Shown here: positions 53,793-62,307 of the stretch, piece after piece
Position numbering within the stretch: the stretch's first letter is position 1
How the letters are laid out: each line of letters opens with the position of its first letter
NCBI GenBank assembly: GCA_964657565.1
Contig: CAZZVQ010000011.1
Span: 11,125-75,124 of the forward strand
Source: JAVVHH01 sp964657565
GTDB taxonomy: Bacteria; Pseudomonadota; Alphaproteobacteria; Acetobacterales; Acetobacteraceae
DNA length: 64,000 bases
Direction of reading: 5' to 3'
Made by a program: the position numbers and the translations under genes
Notes under the pieces: generated by a model
The model's input: only the letters and a program-made list of their open reading frames with translations
The model's database searches: none
What the model was told of the DNA's origin: nothing

Positions 53793-55382
53793 ATGACCGC
53801 ACTCCCGCCGATCACCCGCCGCGGCCTATCCCATCTCCTGCTCGGCGGAGCGCTCGCCGGGGCGGCGCTGCCGGCGCGGGCGCAGGCCCGCAAGGACGTA
53901 CTGGTGCTCGGGCTGGACATCGGCGACACCGTCACGCTCGACCCGGCCAAGCAGAACAATTACTCGCCGCCGCTGACGCTGGCGGCGGCGTATGACCCGT
54001 TGGTGACGCTGGCGCCGGGCCGCTACACCGAGCCGCTGCCGTGCCTGGCGACGGCGTGGCAGCGGACGCCGGACGGCAAGGGGTGGCGCTTCACGCTCCG
54101 CCGCGACGTCAAGTTCTTCAGCGGCAATCCGATGACGGCCGAGGATGTGAAATGGACGTTCGACCGCATCTTCGCGGTCAAGGACCAGTCGGCGTTCTAC
54201 ATCGGCAACGTCTCTAGTACGGTCGTGGTGGACCCGTACACGGTCGACGTGATGCTCAAGACGCCGGCCGAGCCGATCCTCGACATCCTGGCGGCACCGA
54301 ATTTCGGCATCATGGACCGCAAGACCGTGATGGAGCATGGCGGCACCACCGACGAGAACGACAAGGCGACGGAGTGGCTGAACACCCACACGGCCGGTAC
54401 GGGTGCCTACGTGGTGACCGGATGGGCGCGGAACTCGCAGATTCAGTTGGCGCGTAACCCGAACTCGTGGCGCGGGCCGTCCGCCTATGCGCGCGTCGTG
54501 ATCCGGCACATCCCGGACAGCGCGGCGCAGCTTCTGGCGGTGCAGCGGGGCGACGTCGATGTGGCGTTCAACCTGATCCCGGAACAGATCAGCAGCCTGA
54601 AATCCGATCCGAAGATCCGGGCGGAGCGGCTCGAGAGCCTCGATTTCGTCTACATGGCGCTGACGCAGGAGGCCGAGTTCAACAAGGCGCTGGCGGTCAA
54701 GGAAGCGCGGCAGGCGATCATGCGCGCGATCGACTACGACGGGATCAAGAACAAGCTGGTCGGCGGTCAGGCGACCCGGCCGGTGTCGTTCCTGCCGGTG
54801 GGCATCCTCGGCTCGACGCAGGCGGACGCGGACCGGCTGGCGGTCAAGGAGGACCTCGGGGCCGCCAAGCAGCTGTTGCAGAAAGCCGGGTTCCCGGATG
54901 GCTTCGAGTTCGAGCTGAGTTACGGGCAGGCCGTGATCAACGGCGTGAGCTACGGGACCATCGCGCAGAAGCTGCAGTCGGATCTGGCGCGGGTGGGCAT
55001 CCGGATCAAGCTGAACCCGATGGACCAGGTCAACATGCGGACCCAGTTCATCACCGGCAAGTCCACGGCGGCGCTGACGTTCTGGAACCCGCCGGCGGTG
55101 AACAACTACCTGTGGGCGGGGGCGGCGACGCAGCGTCTGGCCAAGCGGGTGCATTGGACGCCGTCGGAGCCGGTGCTGCAACTGGTGCGGGATGCGACCG
55201 GGGAGCCGGACCGGGACAAGCAGGCGCAGCTCTGGCTGGATTTCCAGAAGGTGCTGCTCGACGAGGCGAGCGTCGTCGTGCTGTTCCAGCCGATCTACCA
55301 GGTCGCGGTGCGCGACAGCGTGGGGACGTTCCCGCTGACGGCGGCGGGGTGGCTGGCGGATTTGAACGGGGCCAAGGCTTGA
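53793..55382 (+). CDS. Peptide/nickel-type ABC transporter substrate-binding protein
   Basis: A 529-residue family 5 solute-binding protein with a twin-arginine-like leader (PPITRRGLSHLLLGGALAGAALPARAQA). The mature part shows DPAKQNNYSPPLTLAAAYDPLVTL and FTLRRDVKFFSGNPMTAEDVKWTFDRI. It serves the divergent Dpp permeases. Its stop overlaps the next gene's TTG (TTGA), so binding protein and dehydrogenase are coupled. Confidence 0.92.
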   Translation: MTALPPITRRGLSHLLLGGALAGAALPARAQARKDVLVLGLDIGDTVTLDPAKQNNYSPPLTLAAAYDPLVTLAPGRYTEPLPCLATAWQRTPDGKGWRFTLRRDVKFFSGNPMTAEDVKWTFDRIFAVKDQSAFYIGNVSSTVVVDPYTVDVMLKTPAEPILDILAAPNFGIMDRKTVMEHGGTTDENDKATEWLNTHTAGTGAYVVTGWARNSQIQLARNPNSWRGPSAYARVVIRHIPDSAAQLLAVQRGDVDVAFNLIPEQISSLKSDPKIRAERLESLDFVYMALTQEAEFNKALAVKEARQAIMRAIDYDGIKNKLVGGQATRPVSFLPVGILGSTQADADRLAVKEDLGAAKQLLQKAGFPDGFEFELSYGQAVINGVSYGTIAQKLQSDLARVGIRIKLNPMDQVNMRTQFITGKSTAALTFWNPPAVNNYLWAGAATQRLAKRVHWTPSEPVLQLVRDATGEPDRDKQAQLWLDFQKVLLDEASVVVLFQPIYQVAVRDSVGTFPLTAAGWLADLNGAKA

Positions 55383-56356
55383 TCCTGCTGACGCATACGG
55401 ACGAGGCGCGCGCGCTGTATTACGGGGAGCGCGCGCTGGCCGGGTTGCGGGCGTTGGGCGAGGTGCGGCTGAACCAGACGGGGGCGCCGCTGGCGGGCGA
55501 GGCGCTGATCGCGGCGGCGCGCGGGGCGCGGATCATCGTCGCGGACCGGGCGGTGCCGGCGCCGGCCGGGCTGTTCGCGGCGTTGCCGGAGGTGGTGGCG
55601 TTCTGCCGCGGCGCGGTGGATATCCGCACCGTCGACGTTGCGGCGGCGTCGGCGGCGGGCGTGCTGGTGACGCGGGCGTCGCCGGGTTTCGTGGCGGCGG
55701 TCTGCGAGCTGATCGTCGGGCTGGCGATCGATCTGTGCCGCGGGGTGTCGGACGCGGTGGCGGCGCACCGGGCCGGACAGCGGCCGCCGGTGCGGATGGG
55801 GCGGCAGATCGCCGGCTCGGTGGTGGGCATCATCGGCTACGGCGCGATCGGGCGGGAGTTGACCCGGCTGATGCAGGCGCTCGGGGCCACGGTGTTGGTG
55901 GCGGACCCGCATGTGACCGATGTGGCGACGGTCACGCTGCCGGCGTTGCTGCAGGGGTCGGACCTGGTGGTGTGCCTGGCGGTGGCCAATGCGGAGACGG
56001 CCAACCTGATGGATGAAGCGGCGTTCGCCCGGATGCGGCGAGGGGCGTTGTTCATCAACGCGTCGCGCGGCGAGCTGGTCGACGAGGCGGCGTTGGCCGA
56101 CGCGCTGGACCGCGGGCATCTGGCCGGCGCGGCGCTGGATGTCGGGCGCGATCCCGATCAGATGCCGAGCCTCGGCCTGGCGCGGCGGCCCGACGTGCTG
56201 GCGACGCCGCATATCGGCGGGCTGACCCGGCCGGCGGCCGAGCATCAGGCGCTGGAGACGGTGCGGCAGGTGGCTGCGATCGTCGCGGGCACCGTGCCGG
56301 AGGGCGCGGTCAATGCCGACGCGGCGACACGGATGAGGAAGGGAGGGTCACCATGA
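55379..56356 (+). CDS. D-2-hydroxyacid dehydrogenase, NAD-binding
   Basis: A 325-residue protein with the Rossmann motif VVGIIGYGAIGRELTRLMQALGA, INASRGELVDEAAL (catalytic-helix region) and ATPHIGGLTRPA with the catalytic His. It should interconvert a 2-oxoacid and a D-2-hydroxyacid. TTG start in a four-base overlap with the binding protein gene. Its neighbours imply catabolism of a compound imported by the Dpp system. Confidence 0.87.
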   Translation: MILLTHTDEARALYYGERALAGLRALGEVRLNQTGAPLAGEALIAAARGARIIVADRAVPAPAGLFAALPEVVAFCRGAVDIRTVDVAAASAAGVLVTRASPGFVAAVCELIVGLAIDLCRGVSDAVAAHRAGQRPPVRMGRQIAGSVVGIIGYGAIGRELTRLMQALGATVLVADPHVTDVATVTLPALLQGSDLVVCLAVANAETANLMDEAAFARMRRGALFINASRGELVDEAALADALDRGHLAGAALDVGRDPDQMPSLGLARRPDVLATPHIGGLTRPAAEHQALETVRQVAAIVAGTVPEGAVNADAATRMRKGGSP

Positions 56357-57237
56357 CCGTTACATTCGAGCAACTTGGGCCCACGCTGGCTGCCCGCGTC
56401 ATCGGCGTCGACGCGACCCGGAAGCTGGACCCGGAGACCACCCGTGCGATCGAGGCGGGGATGGATCATTACGCCGTGCTGGTGTTCCCGCAACAGGACC
56501 TCACCGACGAGCAACAGGTCGCGTTCAGCGAGTGTTTCGGCGAGCTCGAGGCCACGGCGGGCGGCAACATCACCAAGAGGGAGGACCGCCGGCTCAACGA
56601 GAAGATGGCCGACGTGTCGAACCTCGATCGGGACGGCAAACCGCTGGCGCGCGACGACCGGCGGCGGATGTTCAATCTCGGCAATCAGCTCTGGCACTCC
56701 GACAGCTCGTTCCGGGCGACCCCGGCCAAGTATTCCATCCTGTCCGGCCGGGTCGTGTCGACCGAGGGCGGCAATACCGAGTTCGCCGACATGCGCGCCG
56801 CCTACGATGCGCTGGACGAGCGGACCAAGGCGGAGATCGAGGACCTCGTCTGCGAGCACTCGCTCATCTACTCGCGCGGTTCGCTCGGGTTCGACGCGCT
56901 GACCGACGCGGAGCGGGCGAGTTTCAAGCCGGTGCTGCAACGGCTGGTGCGCACGCATCCGGTCACGGGGCGCAAGTCGCTGTATCTGTCGTCGCATGCG
57001 GGGTCCATCCTTGGGTGGCCGGTGCCGGAGGCGCGCGCGTTCCTGCGCGACCTGACCGAGCACGCGACGGATGTGCGGTTCCGCTACGTGCATCGCTGGG
57101 CACCGTTCGATCTCGTGATGTGGGACAACCGGCAGACGATGCATCGGGTGCGGCGGTTCGATCTGAACGTGGTCCGCGACATGCGGCGGACGACGGTGGC
57201 GGGGGATGCGCCCACGGTGCAGGCGCAGGCGGCATAG
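56353..57237 (+). CDS. TauD/TfdA-family Fe(II)/2-oxoglutarate dioxygenase
   Basis: A 294-residue non-haem iron dioxygenase. The iron triad is His115-x-Asp117 (LWHSDSSF) and His264 (QTMHRVRRF); the 2-oxoglutarate arginine is in the MRRTTVAG segment near residue 279. Substrate unknown; relatives attack taurine, 2,4-D and related acids. Start overlaps the dehydrogenase stop (ATGA). Confidence 0.9.
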   Translation: MTVTFEQLGPTLAARVIGVDATRKLDPETTRAIEAGMDHYAVLVFPQQDLTDEQQVAFSECFGELEATAGGNITKREDRRLNEKMADVSNLDRDGKPLARDDRRRMFNLGNQLWHSDSSFRATPAKYSILSGRVVSTEGGNTEFADMRAAYDALDERTKAEIEDLVCEHSLIYSRGSLGFDALTDAERASFKPVLQRLVRTHPVTGRKSLYLSSHAGSILGWPVPEARAFLRDLTEHATDVRFRYVHRWAPFDLVMWDNRQTMHRVRRFDLNVVRDMRRTTVAGDAPTVQAQAA

Positions 57238-57300
57238 CTGCGCTACCGGACAGCACCCCGTCACGTTCCCGCTCACGGCTGCCGACCGTTCCGGCACCCA

Positions 57301-57340
57301 CCGACACCCGCGCCATACCCGCGTCGATCCCGGGTGTCGG
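57301..57340. terminator. Inverted repeat downstream of the dioxygenase gene
   Basis: A perfect ten-base pair of arms CCGACACCCG and CGGGTGTCGG is separated by 20 bases. It lies 64 bases after the TauD-like stop, in the 197-base gap before the GGDEF-EAL gene. The following bases are AT-rich but lack a plus-strand T-tract, so termination is only possible. Confidence 0.35.
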
Positions 57341-57434
57341 GTCAAAATTAAACCTTTCTGAACCTTTGGGGCGTAGTTTTGCCCCCGAAGGCTGCGGCAC
57401 GCCTTGAGACGAACGGCCGGTTTCCGGAGAGGGC

Positions 57435-59033
57435 ATGCACAACGTCAGACAGCAACGCGCGAAACGGTCGCTCCCCCGCGCCAATATGCTCGAGCGGTAT
57501 TCAGATCAGCTTGGCCTTCTGTGCGAGCGGCAACTGGCGATGACGGCATTGCGCACTGCGAGAGAACAAGCCGAGCGGCAAGCCGAACAAGCACGCATGG
57601 CGGCGCGCGAAGCCATCGAGTCGAGAGATGCGCTCCGGGCCGAGATGAAGCACCGGCGGGAGGTGCAGTCCAGGCTCGCCCATCTCGCGACGCATGATCC
57701 GCTGACAGGCCTGCCCAACCGTGTGCTGCTGGCCGAGCGTTTGGCCAGCCAAATCGAAGCCGACAAGGGCACCGGGCGCACCCTGGCGCTGCTCTACCTC
57801 GATCTCGATCACTTCAAGGACGTCAACGACACGTTGGGACACGGCGCCGGCGACGCGCTGCTGCGAGTGGTTTCCGAGCGGCTGAAATCCTGCCTGCGCG
57901 GCGATGCGATGGTGGCACGGATGGGCGGCGACGAGTTCGCGCTGTGGTTGCCCGATGTCGATGCCGAAGGTGCCTTGGCGCTGGCGCAGAGAATCAAGGA
58001 CCGTCTCCTGGATCCGATATCGCTGGTCGGCCACCGGGTTTTCATCGGCGTTTCAATCGGTTGCACGCTTTGTCCGAAGGATGGCGACGATGTCGGCACG
58101 CTGCTGAGCAACGGCGACATTGCGATGTACCGGGCCAAGCAGGAAGGCCGGAACTGTGTCCAGATGTTCGATACTGCGCTCGACGTGGAAGTCAGGCGCC
58201 GTGCTTCCCTCGAGCAGGCTTTGCACGAAGCGATGCCGCTCGACCAGGTCGCGGTGGCGTATCAGCCGCAGATCGATCTCGTCACCGGCCGTCTGATCGG
58301 GGTCGAGGCGCTGCTGCGCTGGACCCATCCAGGACACGGCGCGGTGTTTCCGGATGAATTCGTCCCGATCGCGGAGCGGTCCGGCCTCATCAACAATCTC
58401 GGGAGCTGGATCCTGCACGAAAGCTGCCGCCAGGTGCTGGCCTGGTCGAACGCCGGGCTTCCCGAGCTGCGCGTGGCGGTCAATCTGGCCACGGCGCAAT
58501 TCAAGGGCAGCGATGTTCCCCGCGTGGTGGCGGAGGTGCTGGCGGCCACCGGCTTGCATCCGTCACGGCTCGAGTTGGAGATCACGGAAACGGGCGTGAT
58601 GCAGGACATGCGCGATGCAGTCGAAGTGCTGCGCGCTCTGGCCTCGTTGGGATTGACGCTGGCGATCGACGATTTCGGGACCGGTTATTCGTCGCTGAGC
58701 TACCTACGCAAGCTGCCGGTCGATAAGATCAAGATCGACCGTTCGTTTGTCGGCGAGGTTGCGGTCGACGAGGATGCTGCCGCTGTCGCGCGGGCAATGG
58801 TGGGCTTGGCCCACAGCTTGCGCCTCGCGGTCGTCGCGGAAGGCGTCGAAAACGTCGAGCAGGCCGCGTTCATGCGGTCGACACAATGCGAATATGCGCA
58901 GGGGTTTCTGTACGGCAGGCCGATGCCGCCCGATCAGATGCAGGACGTGCTGGCGAATGCACGGCGTTTTCCGATGCGGGCCGATCAATGGGCGCGACCA
59001 GTGCAGATGCCGCACCCGGGAGAGCCGGCATGA
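57435..59033 (+). CDS. Diguanylate cyclase/phosphodiesterase (GGDEF-EAL)
   Basis: A 532-residue cytoplasmic protein: a coiled coil at 30-75 (REQAERQAEQARMAAREAIE), GGDEF domain with an intact active site (RMGGDEF at 163-168), and an EAL domain with EALLRW at 291-296, IDDFGTGYSSL and DKIKIDRSF. Both activities, synthesis and breakdown of cyclic di-GMP, are possible. No sensor domain or membrane segment is present, so partner proteins may control it. ATG has GGAG five bases upstream; it overlaps the HerA-like gene by four bases. Confidence 0.93.
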   Translation: MHNVRQQRAKRSLPRANMLERYSDQLGLLCERQLAMTALRTAREQAERQAEQARMAAREAIESRDALRAEMKHRREVQSRLAHLATHDPLTGLPNRVLLAERLASQIEADKGTGRTLALLYLDLDHFKDVNDTLGHGAGDALLRVVSERLKSCLRGDAMVARMGGDEFALWLPDVDAEGALALAQRIKDRLLDPISLVGHRVFIGVSIGCTLCPKDGDDVGTLLSNGDIAMYRAKQEGRNCVQMFDTALDVEVRRRASLEQALHEAMPLDQVAVAYQPQIDLVTGRLIGVEALLRWTHPGHGAVFPDEFVPIAERSGLINNLGSWILHESCRQVLAWSNAGLPELRVAVNLATAQFKGSDVPRVVAEVLAATGLHPSRLELEITETGVMQDMRDAVEVLRALASLGLTLAIDDFGTGYSSLSYLRKLPVDKIKIDRSFVGEVAVDEDAAAVARAMVGLAHSLRLAVVAEGVENVEQAAFMRSTQCEYAQGFLYGRPMPPDQMQDVLANARRFPMRADQWARPVQMPHPGEPA

Positions 59034-60661
59034 CGGGGCCGATATCGAGCGAACAGGAGGTGACGCTCCCCGCCGAACTGATCAATCCGTCTCGCATCGG
59101 GCGTGTGGTGTCCGTCAGCGGCGGCCGCATCGTTGCGGTGCTGCATCACGAGGGCGCTGACCAAGCCGCCCTGCAAGTGGGCTCGATCGTCAAGATCGAG
59201 CGTCCGACCGCTGTCGTGTTCGGTTTGATCGAAGGCCTCACCATTCCCCTGCTCTCCCATGAGACGGGAGGCATCGAACCTCGCCTCGCGGAGATCTCCG
59301 TGGTCGGCGAAATTCCGCTGGGCGATCTGGACCGTTCGTTCCGCCGTGGCGTATCGAGCATGCCGGGCCTGGATGACGTCGTGCAAGCCTCGAGCAGTCT
59401 CGACACCGAGGCGATCTTCGCCCAGTCGCAGCACCAGACCATCAAGATCGGCACGATCCACCAAGACCCGAGCGTGGCTGCCCACGTCAAGGTCGACGAC
59501 CTGCTCGTGCGGCACTTCGCGATCGTCGGAGCGACCGGCACCGGAAAAAGCTCTGCGCTGGCGCTGCTGTTGCAGGGCATCATCAGCGCCAACCCAAACG
59601 GACACATCCTCCTCCTCGATTCGCACGGCGAATACGGCCCGGCCTTCGGTGATCGGGCCGAAAATCTGACGATCGACCGCTTGCGGCTGCCGCATTGGCT
59701 CCTCGAATTCGAGGAACTCACGGAGATCTTGTTCGGCACCGAACAGCCCGGTCTTGCGACCGAGATTTCCATTCTGCGGCAGCTCGTCCTCAGGGCCCGG
59801 CTCGCCTACGATAACGGCACACACAACAATGCCAGTGTGACGGTGGACACTCCCACGCCATACACGATGGCTGAGCTCAATTATCAGCTCAACGGCGAGC
59901 TGGGAATGCTCAACAATCAATCGTCGCTTGGCCCATTGCTCAAACTCAAGAATAGCCTTGCCGCAGTCCAAGGTGACCCGCGTTACGCTTTCATGTTTAC
60001 CAACGATGTCTTTCTACTGGATGATCTCGCCGGCATTCTTGGTCAGCTCTTTCGTCTTCCCACGAGAGGTCGGCCGATTTGCCGGCTGGACCTGTCCGGC
60101 ATCTCCAGCGAGATCCTCAACGTGGTCGTCTCGGTCGTCGCGCGTCTCGCATTCAGCCTGGCGGTCTCGATCGGGCAGCGAACGCCGCTGCTGCTGATTT
60201 GCGAAGAAGCCCATCGTTACGCGCCGCAGGACGCCGCCCTCGGGTTCGAGCCGGCAAAGCGAAGTCTGGCCCGCATCGCCAAGGAAGGCCGTAAATACGG
60301 GATCAGCCTCGGTCTGCTGAGCCAGCGTCCGGCAGAGCTGGCGGTCTCCATCCTGTCACAGTGCAGCACGGTCTTCGCGTTCCGCATGGTCAGCACCACG
60401 GATCAGGACGTCATCCAGGCCGCGCTGCCGGAAGCCTCCTCAGCTCTTGTCGGCTCGCTGCCGCTGCTGAGCAACGGCGAGGCGGTCGTCGTCGGTGAGG
60501 GGGTCGCGGTGCCGATGCGGGTGCGGTTGGCGAAGCTGGACCCGAGCCGTCAGCCGCGCAGCAAGTCGGCGCGATTCTCGGAAGCGTGGCAGCAGGAGGA
60601 GCCCGATGAAAGGGTGCTCGAGCGCGTTGTCGACGCTTGGCGCGGTCGCACGACCGTGTGA
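59030..60661 (+). CDS. HerA-like DNA translocase/ATPase
   Basis: A 543-residue protein: an N-terminal HAS-barrel-like region (GRVVSVSGGRIVAVL ... GSIVKIE), then the RecA-like motor with Walker A GATGTGKSS (167-175), ILLLDSHGEYG, Walker B-like LLICEEAHRY and the KEGRKYGISLGLLSQRP segment. HerA hexamers translocate DNA, usually with NurA nuclease, or with Sir2/DUF4297 in defence systems. None is nearby; the only coupled partner is the c-di-GMP enzyme (ATGA). Confidence 0.9.
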   Translation: MTGPISSEQEVTLPAELINPSRIGRVVSVSGGRIVAVLHHEGADQAALQVGSIVKIERPTAVVFGLIEGLTIPLLSHETGGIEPRLAEISVVGEIPLGDLDRSFRRGVSSMPGLDDVVQASSSLDTEAIFAQSQHQTIKIGTIHQDPSVAAHVKVDDLLVRHFAIVGATGTGKSSALALLLQGIISANPNGHILLLDSHGEYGPAFGDRAENLTIDRLRLPHWLLEFEELTEILFGTEQPGLATEISILRQLVLRARLAYDNGTHNNASVTVDTPTPYTMAELNYQLNGELGMLNNQSSLGPLLKLKNSLAAVQGDPRYAFMFTNDVFLLDDLAGILGQLFRLPTRGRPICRLDLSGISSEILNVVVSVVARLAFSLAVSIGQRTPLLLICEEAHRYAPQDAALGFEPAKRSLARIAKEGRKYGISLGLLSQRPAELAVSILSQCSTVFAFRMVSTTDQDVIQAALPEASSALVGSLPLLSNGEAVVVGEGVAVPMRVRLAKLDPSRQPRSKSARFSEAWQQEEPDERVLERVVDAWRGRTTV

Positions 60662-60692
60662 TGTGTGGGGCCGTGTTGTCCACGCGGTGCTC

Positions 60693-61331
60693 ATGATGCA
60701 GTTTGATTTCACAACGATTTCAGCCAAGGACCGATATAAGTTGATGGTGTCGACCATCCTGCCGCGGCCGATCGCGTGGGTGGTGACGCAGTCCGCGGCC
60801 GGGGTGGTGAATGCGGCGCCATACTCGTTCTTCAACGGGGTCGGGGCGGACCCGCCGCTCGTCAGCATCAGCATCGAGGGAAAGGGCGGCCAGGGGCGGA
60901 AGGATACGGCGGTCAATATCCGGGATTCCGGGCAGTTCGTCGTCAACCTCGTCGATTATGCGGCGGCGAAGGAGATGGTCGTCACGGCGATCGATTTCGG
61001 GCCGGAGGTCAGCGAAGTGGCGGAAGCCGGGTTGACGACGGTCGCCTCGGTGCTGGTCAAGCCGCCGCGGATCGCGGAGAGCCCGGTGGCGTTCGAGTGC
61101 GAGGTCTACAAGATCGTCGAACTGCCGCACGACCGGGACCTGGTGTTGGGCCGCATCCTCTACATGCATATCGCCGACGCGGCGGTGCAGGATCCGGCGC
61201 GGTACTATGTCGACACACCGAAGCTCGACCTGGTCGGGCGGATGCATGGGGGCGGGTGGTATAGCCGAACCAGCGATCTGTTCGAGGTCGCGCGGATACC
61301 GGTGAGCGAATGGAAGCGGGCGGGGGAGTAG
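60693..61331 (+). CDS. Flavin reductase-like domain protein
   Basis: A 212-residue protein of the FMN-binding split-barrel type: YKLMVSTILPRPIAWVVTQSAAGVVNAAPYSFFNGVGADPPLVSISI is the typical FMN-binding block. The C-terminus YYVDTPKLDLVGRMHGGGWYSRTSDLFEV matches this family. It probably supplies reduced flavin or is a flavoprotein of unknown partner. ATG at 60693 or 60696; the ribosome binding site is weak. Confidence 0.88.
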   Translation: MMQFDFTTISAKDRYKLMVSTILPRPIAWVVTQSAAGVVNAAPYSFFNGVGADPPLVSISIEGKGGQGRKDTAVNIRDSGQFVVNLVDYAAAKEMVVTAIDFGPEVSEVAEAGLTTVASVLVKPPRIAESPVAFECEVYKIVELPHDRDLVLGRILYMHIADAAVQDPARYYVDTPKLDLVGRMHGGGWYSRTSDLFEVARIPVSEWKRAGE

Positions 61332-61346
61332 CTTCGGCCAAGGGCC

Positions 61347-62306
61347 TTACGAGGGCTGCCAGAGCGGAGGGTCGACCGCACCCACTTGGTCGAGGATGCG
61401 GCCGTAGGCTTCGGGGCGGCGGTGCCGGTCGAAGGCGAAGATCGTGGTGCGGCCGAGGGTGCAGTGGTCTAGGTCGCAGTCGGCGGTGATCAGCTCGTCG
61501 CTCCAGGTGGTGGCTTCGGCCATGATCTCGCCCTGGGGGTTGACGATGATGGAGTTGCCGAACAGCTCGCACCCGTCCTCGGTGCCGGCCTTGGCGGTTG
61601 CAACGGCGAAGGTCGAGTTCTGGTAGGCGCCGGCCTGGATGCTGAGATGGCTGTGGGCGACGCGGAGATGGTGGGCCTCGAAGCCGGCCGCGTCCTGGTT
61701 CGTGCTGGGCGTGTTGTAGCCGAGCATGACCAGCTCGACCGATTGGAGGCCGAGCACGCGCCAGGCCTCGGGCCAGCGGCGGTCGTTGCAGATCAGCAGG
61801 CCGGCGTTGACCTGTTGGGTGCCGAGGGGGGCGCGGATGACGGGGAAGCCGAGGTCGCCGACTTCGAAGTAGCGCTTTTCGAGGTGCTGGACCTTCCGCT
61901 GCGGGAGGTAGTCGGCGTGGCCCGGCAAGTGGACCTTGCGGTATTTCAGCATGATCTCGCCGCCGGGGCCGACGAGCACGGCGGTGTTGAAATGGTGACC
62001 GTCCGGCGTCTTTTCGGCGTAGCCGAGGTGGAAGGAGAGGTTGAAGCGCCTTGCTGCCTCGAACAGCGGGGCGGTCTCGTTGGAGGGCAGCGAGGTCTCG
62101 AACCAGCGGTCCGCCTCGGCGCGGTCCTCGTGGTAGTGGCGCGGGAAGAACGTCGTCAGCGCGAGCTCGGGGAAGACGACGAGTTCGACGCCGCGGCGAT
62201 GGGCATGTTCCATCAGGCGGACCATGCGGCCGACGGCTTCGGCGCGGGGTTCGGCGAGCTGGATGGGACCGAGTTGGGCCGCGGCGACGGTGATGGTGCG
62301 GGGCAT
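61347..62306 (-). CDS. N-carbamoyl-D-amino acid amidohydrolase (D-carbamoylase)
   Basis: A 319-residue nitrilase-superfamily enzyme with triad Glu47 (FPELALTTFFP), Lys124 (KYRKVHLPGH) and Cys173 (ICNDRRWPE). HLEKRYFEVGDLGFPV and QAGAYQNSTF closely match Agrobacterium-type D-carbamoylases. It converts N-carbamoyl-D-amino acids to D-amino acids, CO2 and ammonia. One base separates it from the hydantoinase gene, which makes the product of one the substrate of the next. N-carbamoylputrescine amidase is a less likely alternative. Confidence 0.9.
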   Translation of the reverse strand: MPRTITVAAAQLGPIQLAEPRAEAVGRMVRLMEHAHRRGVELVVFPELALTTFFPRHYHEDRAEADRWFETSLPSNETAPLFEAARRFNLSFHLGYAEKTPDGHHFNTAVLVGPGGEIMLKYRKVHLPGHADYLPQRKVQHLEKRYFEVGDLGFPVIRAPLGTQQVNAGLLICNDRRWPEAWRVLGLQSVELVMLGYNTPSTNQDAAGFEAHHLRVAHSHLSIQAGAYQNSTFAVATAKAGTEDGCELFGNSIIVNPQGEIMAEATTWSDELITADCDLDHCTLGRTTIFAFDRHRRPEAYGRILDQVGAVDPPLWQPS

Positions 62307-62307
62307 G

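Noticed and set aside
54467..56356. 629-codon frame covering the end of the peptide-binding protein and the dehydrogenase
   Set aside because: Only the part from 55379 is protein-like; the upstream half is a shadow of the binding protein.
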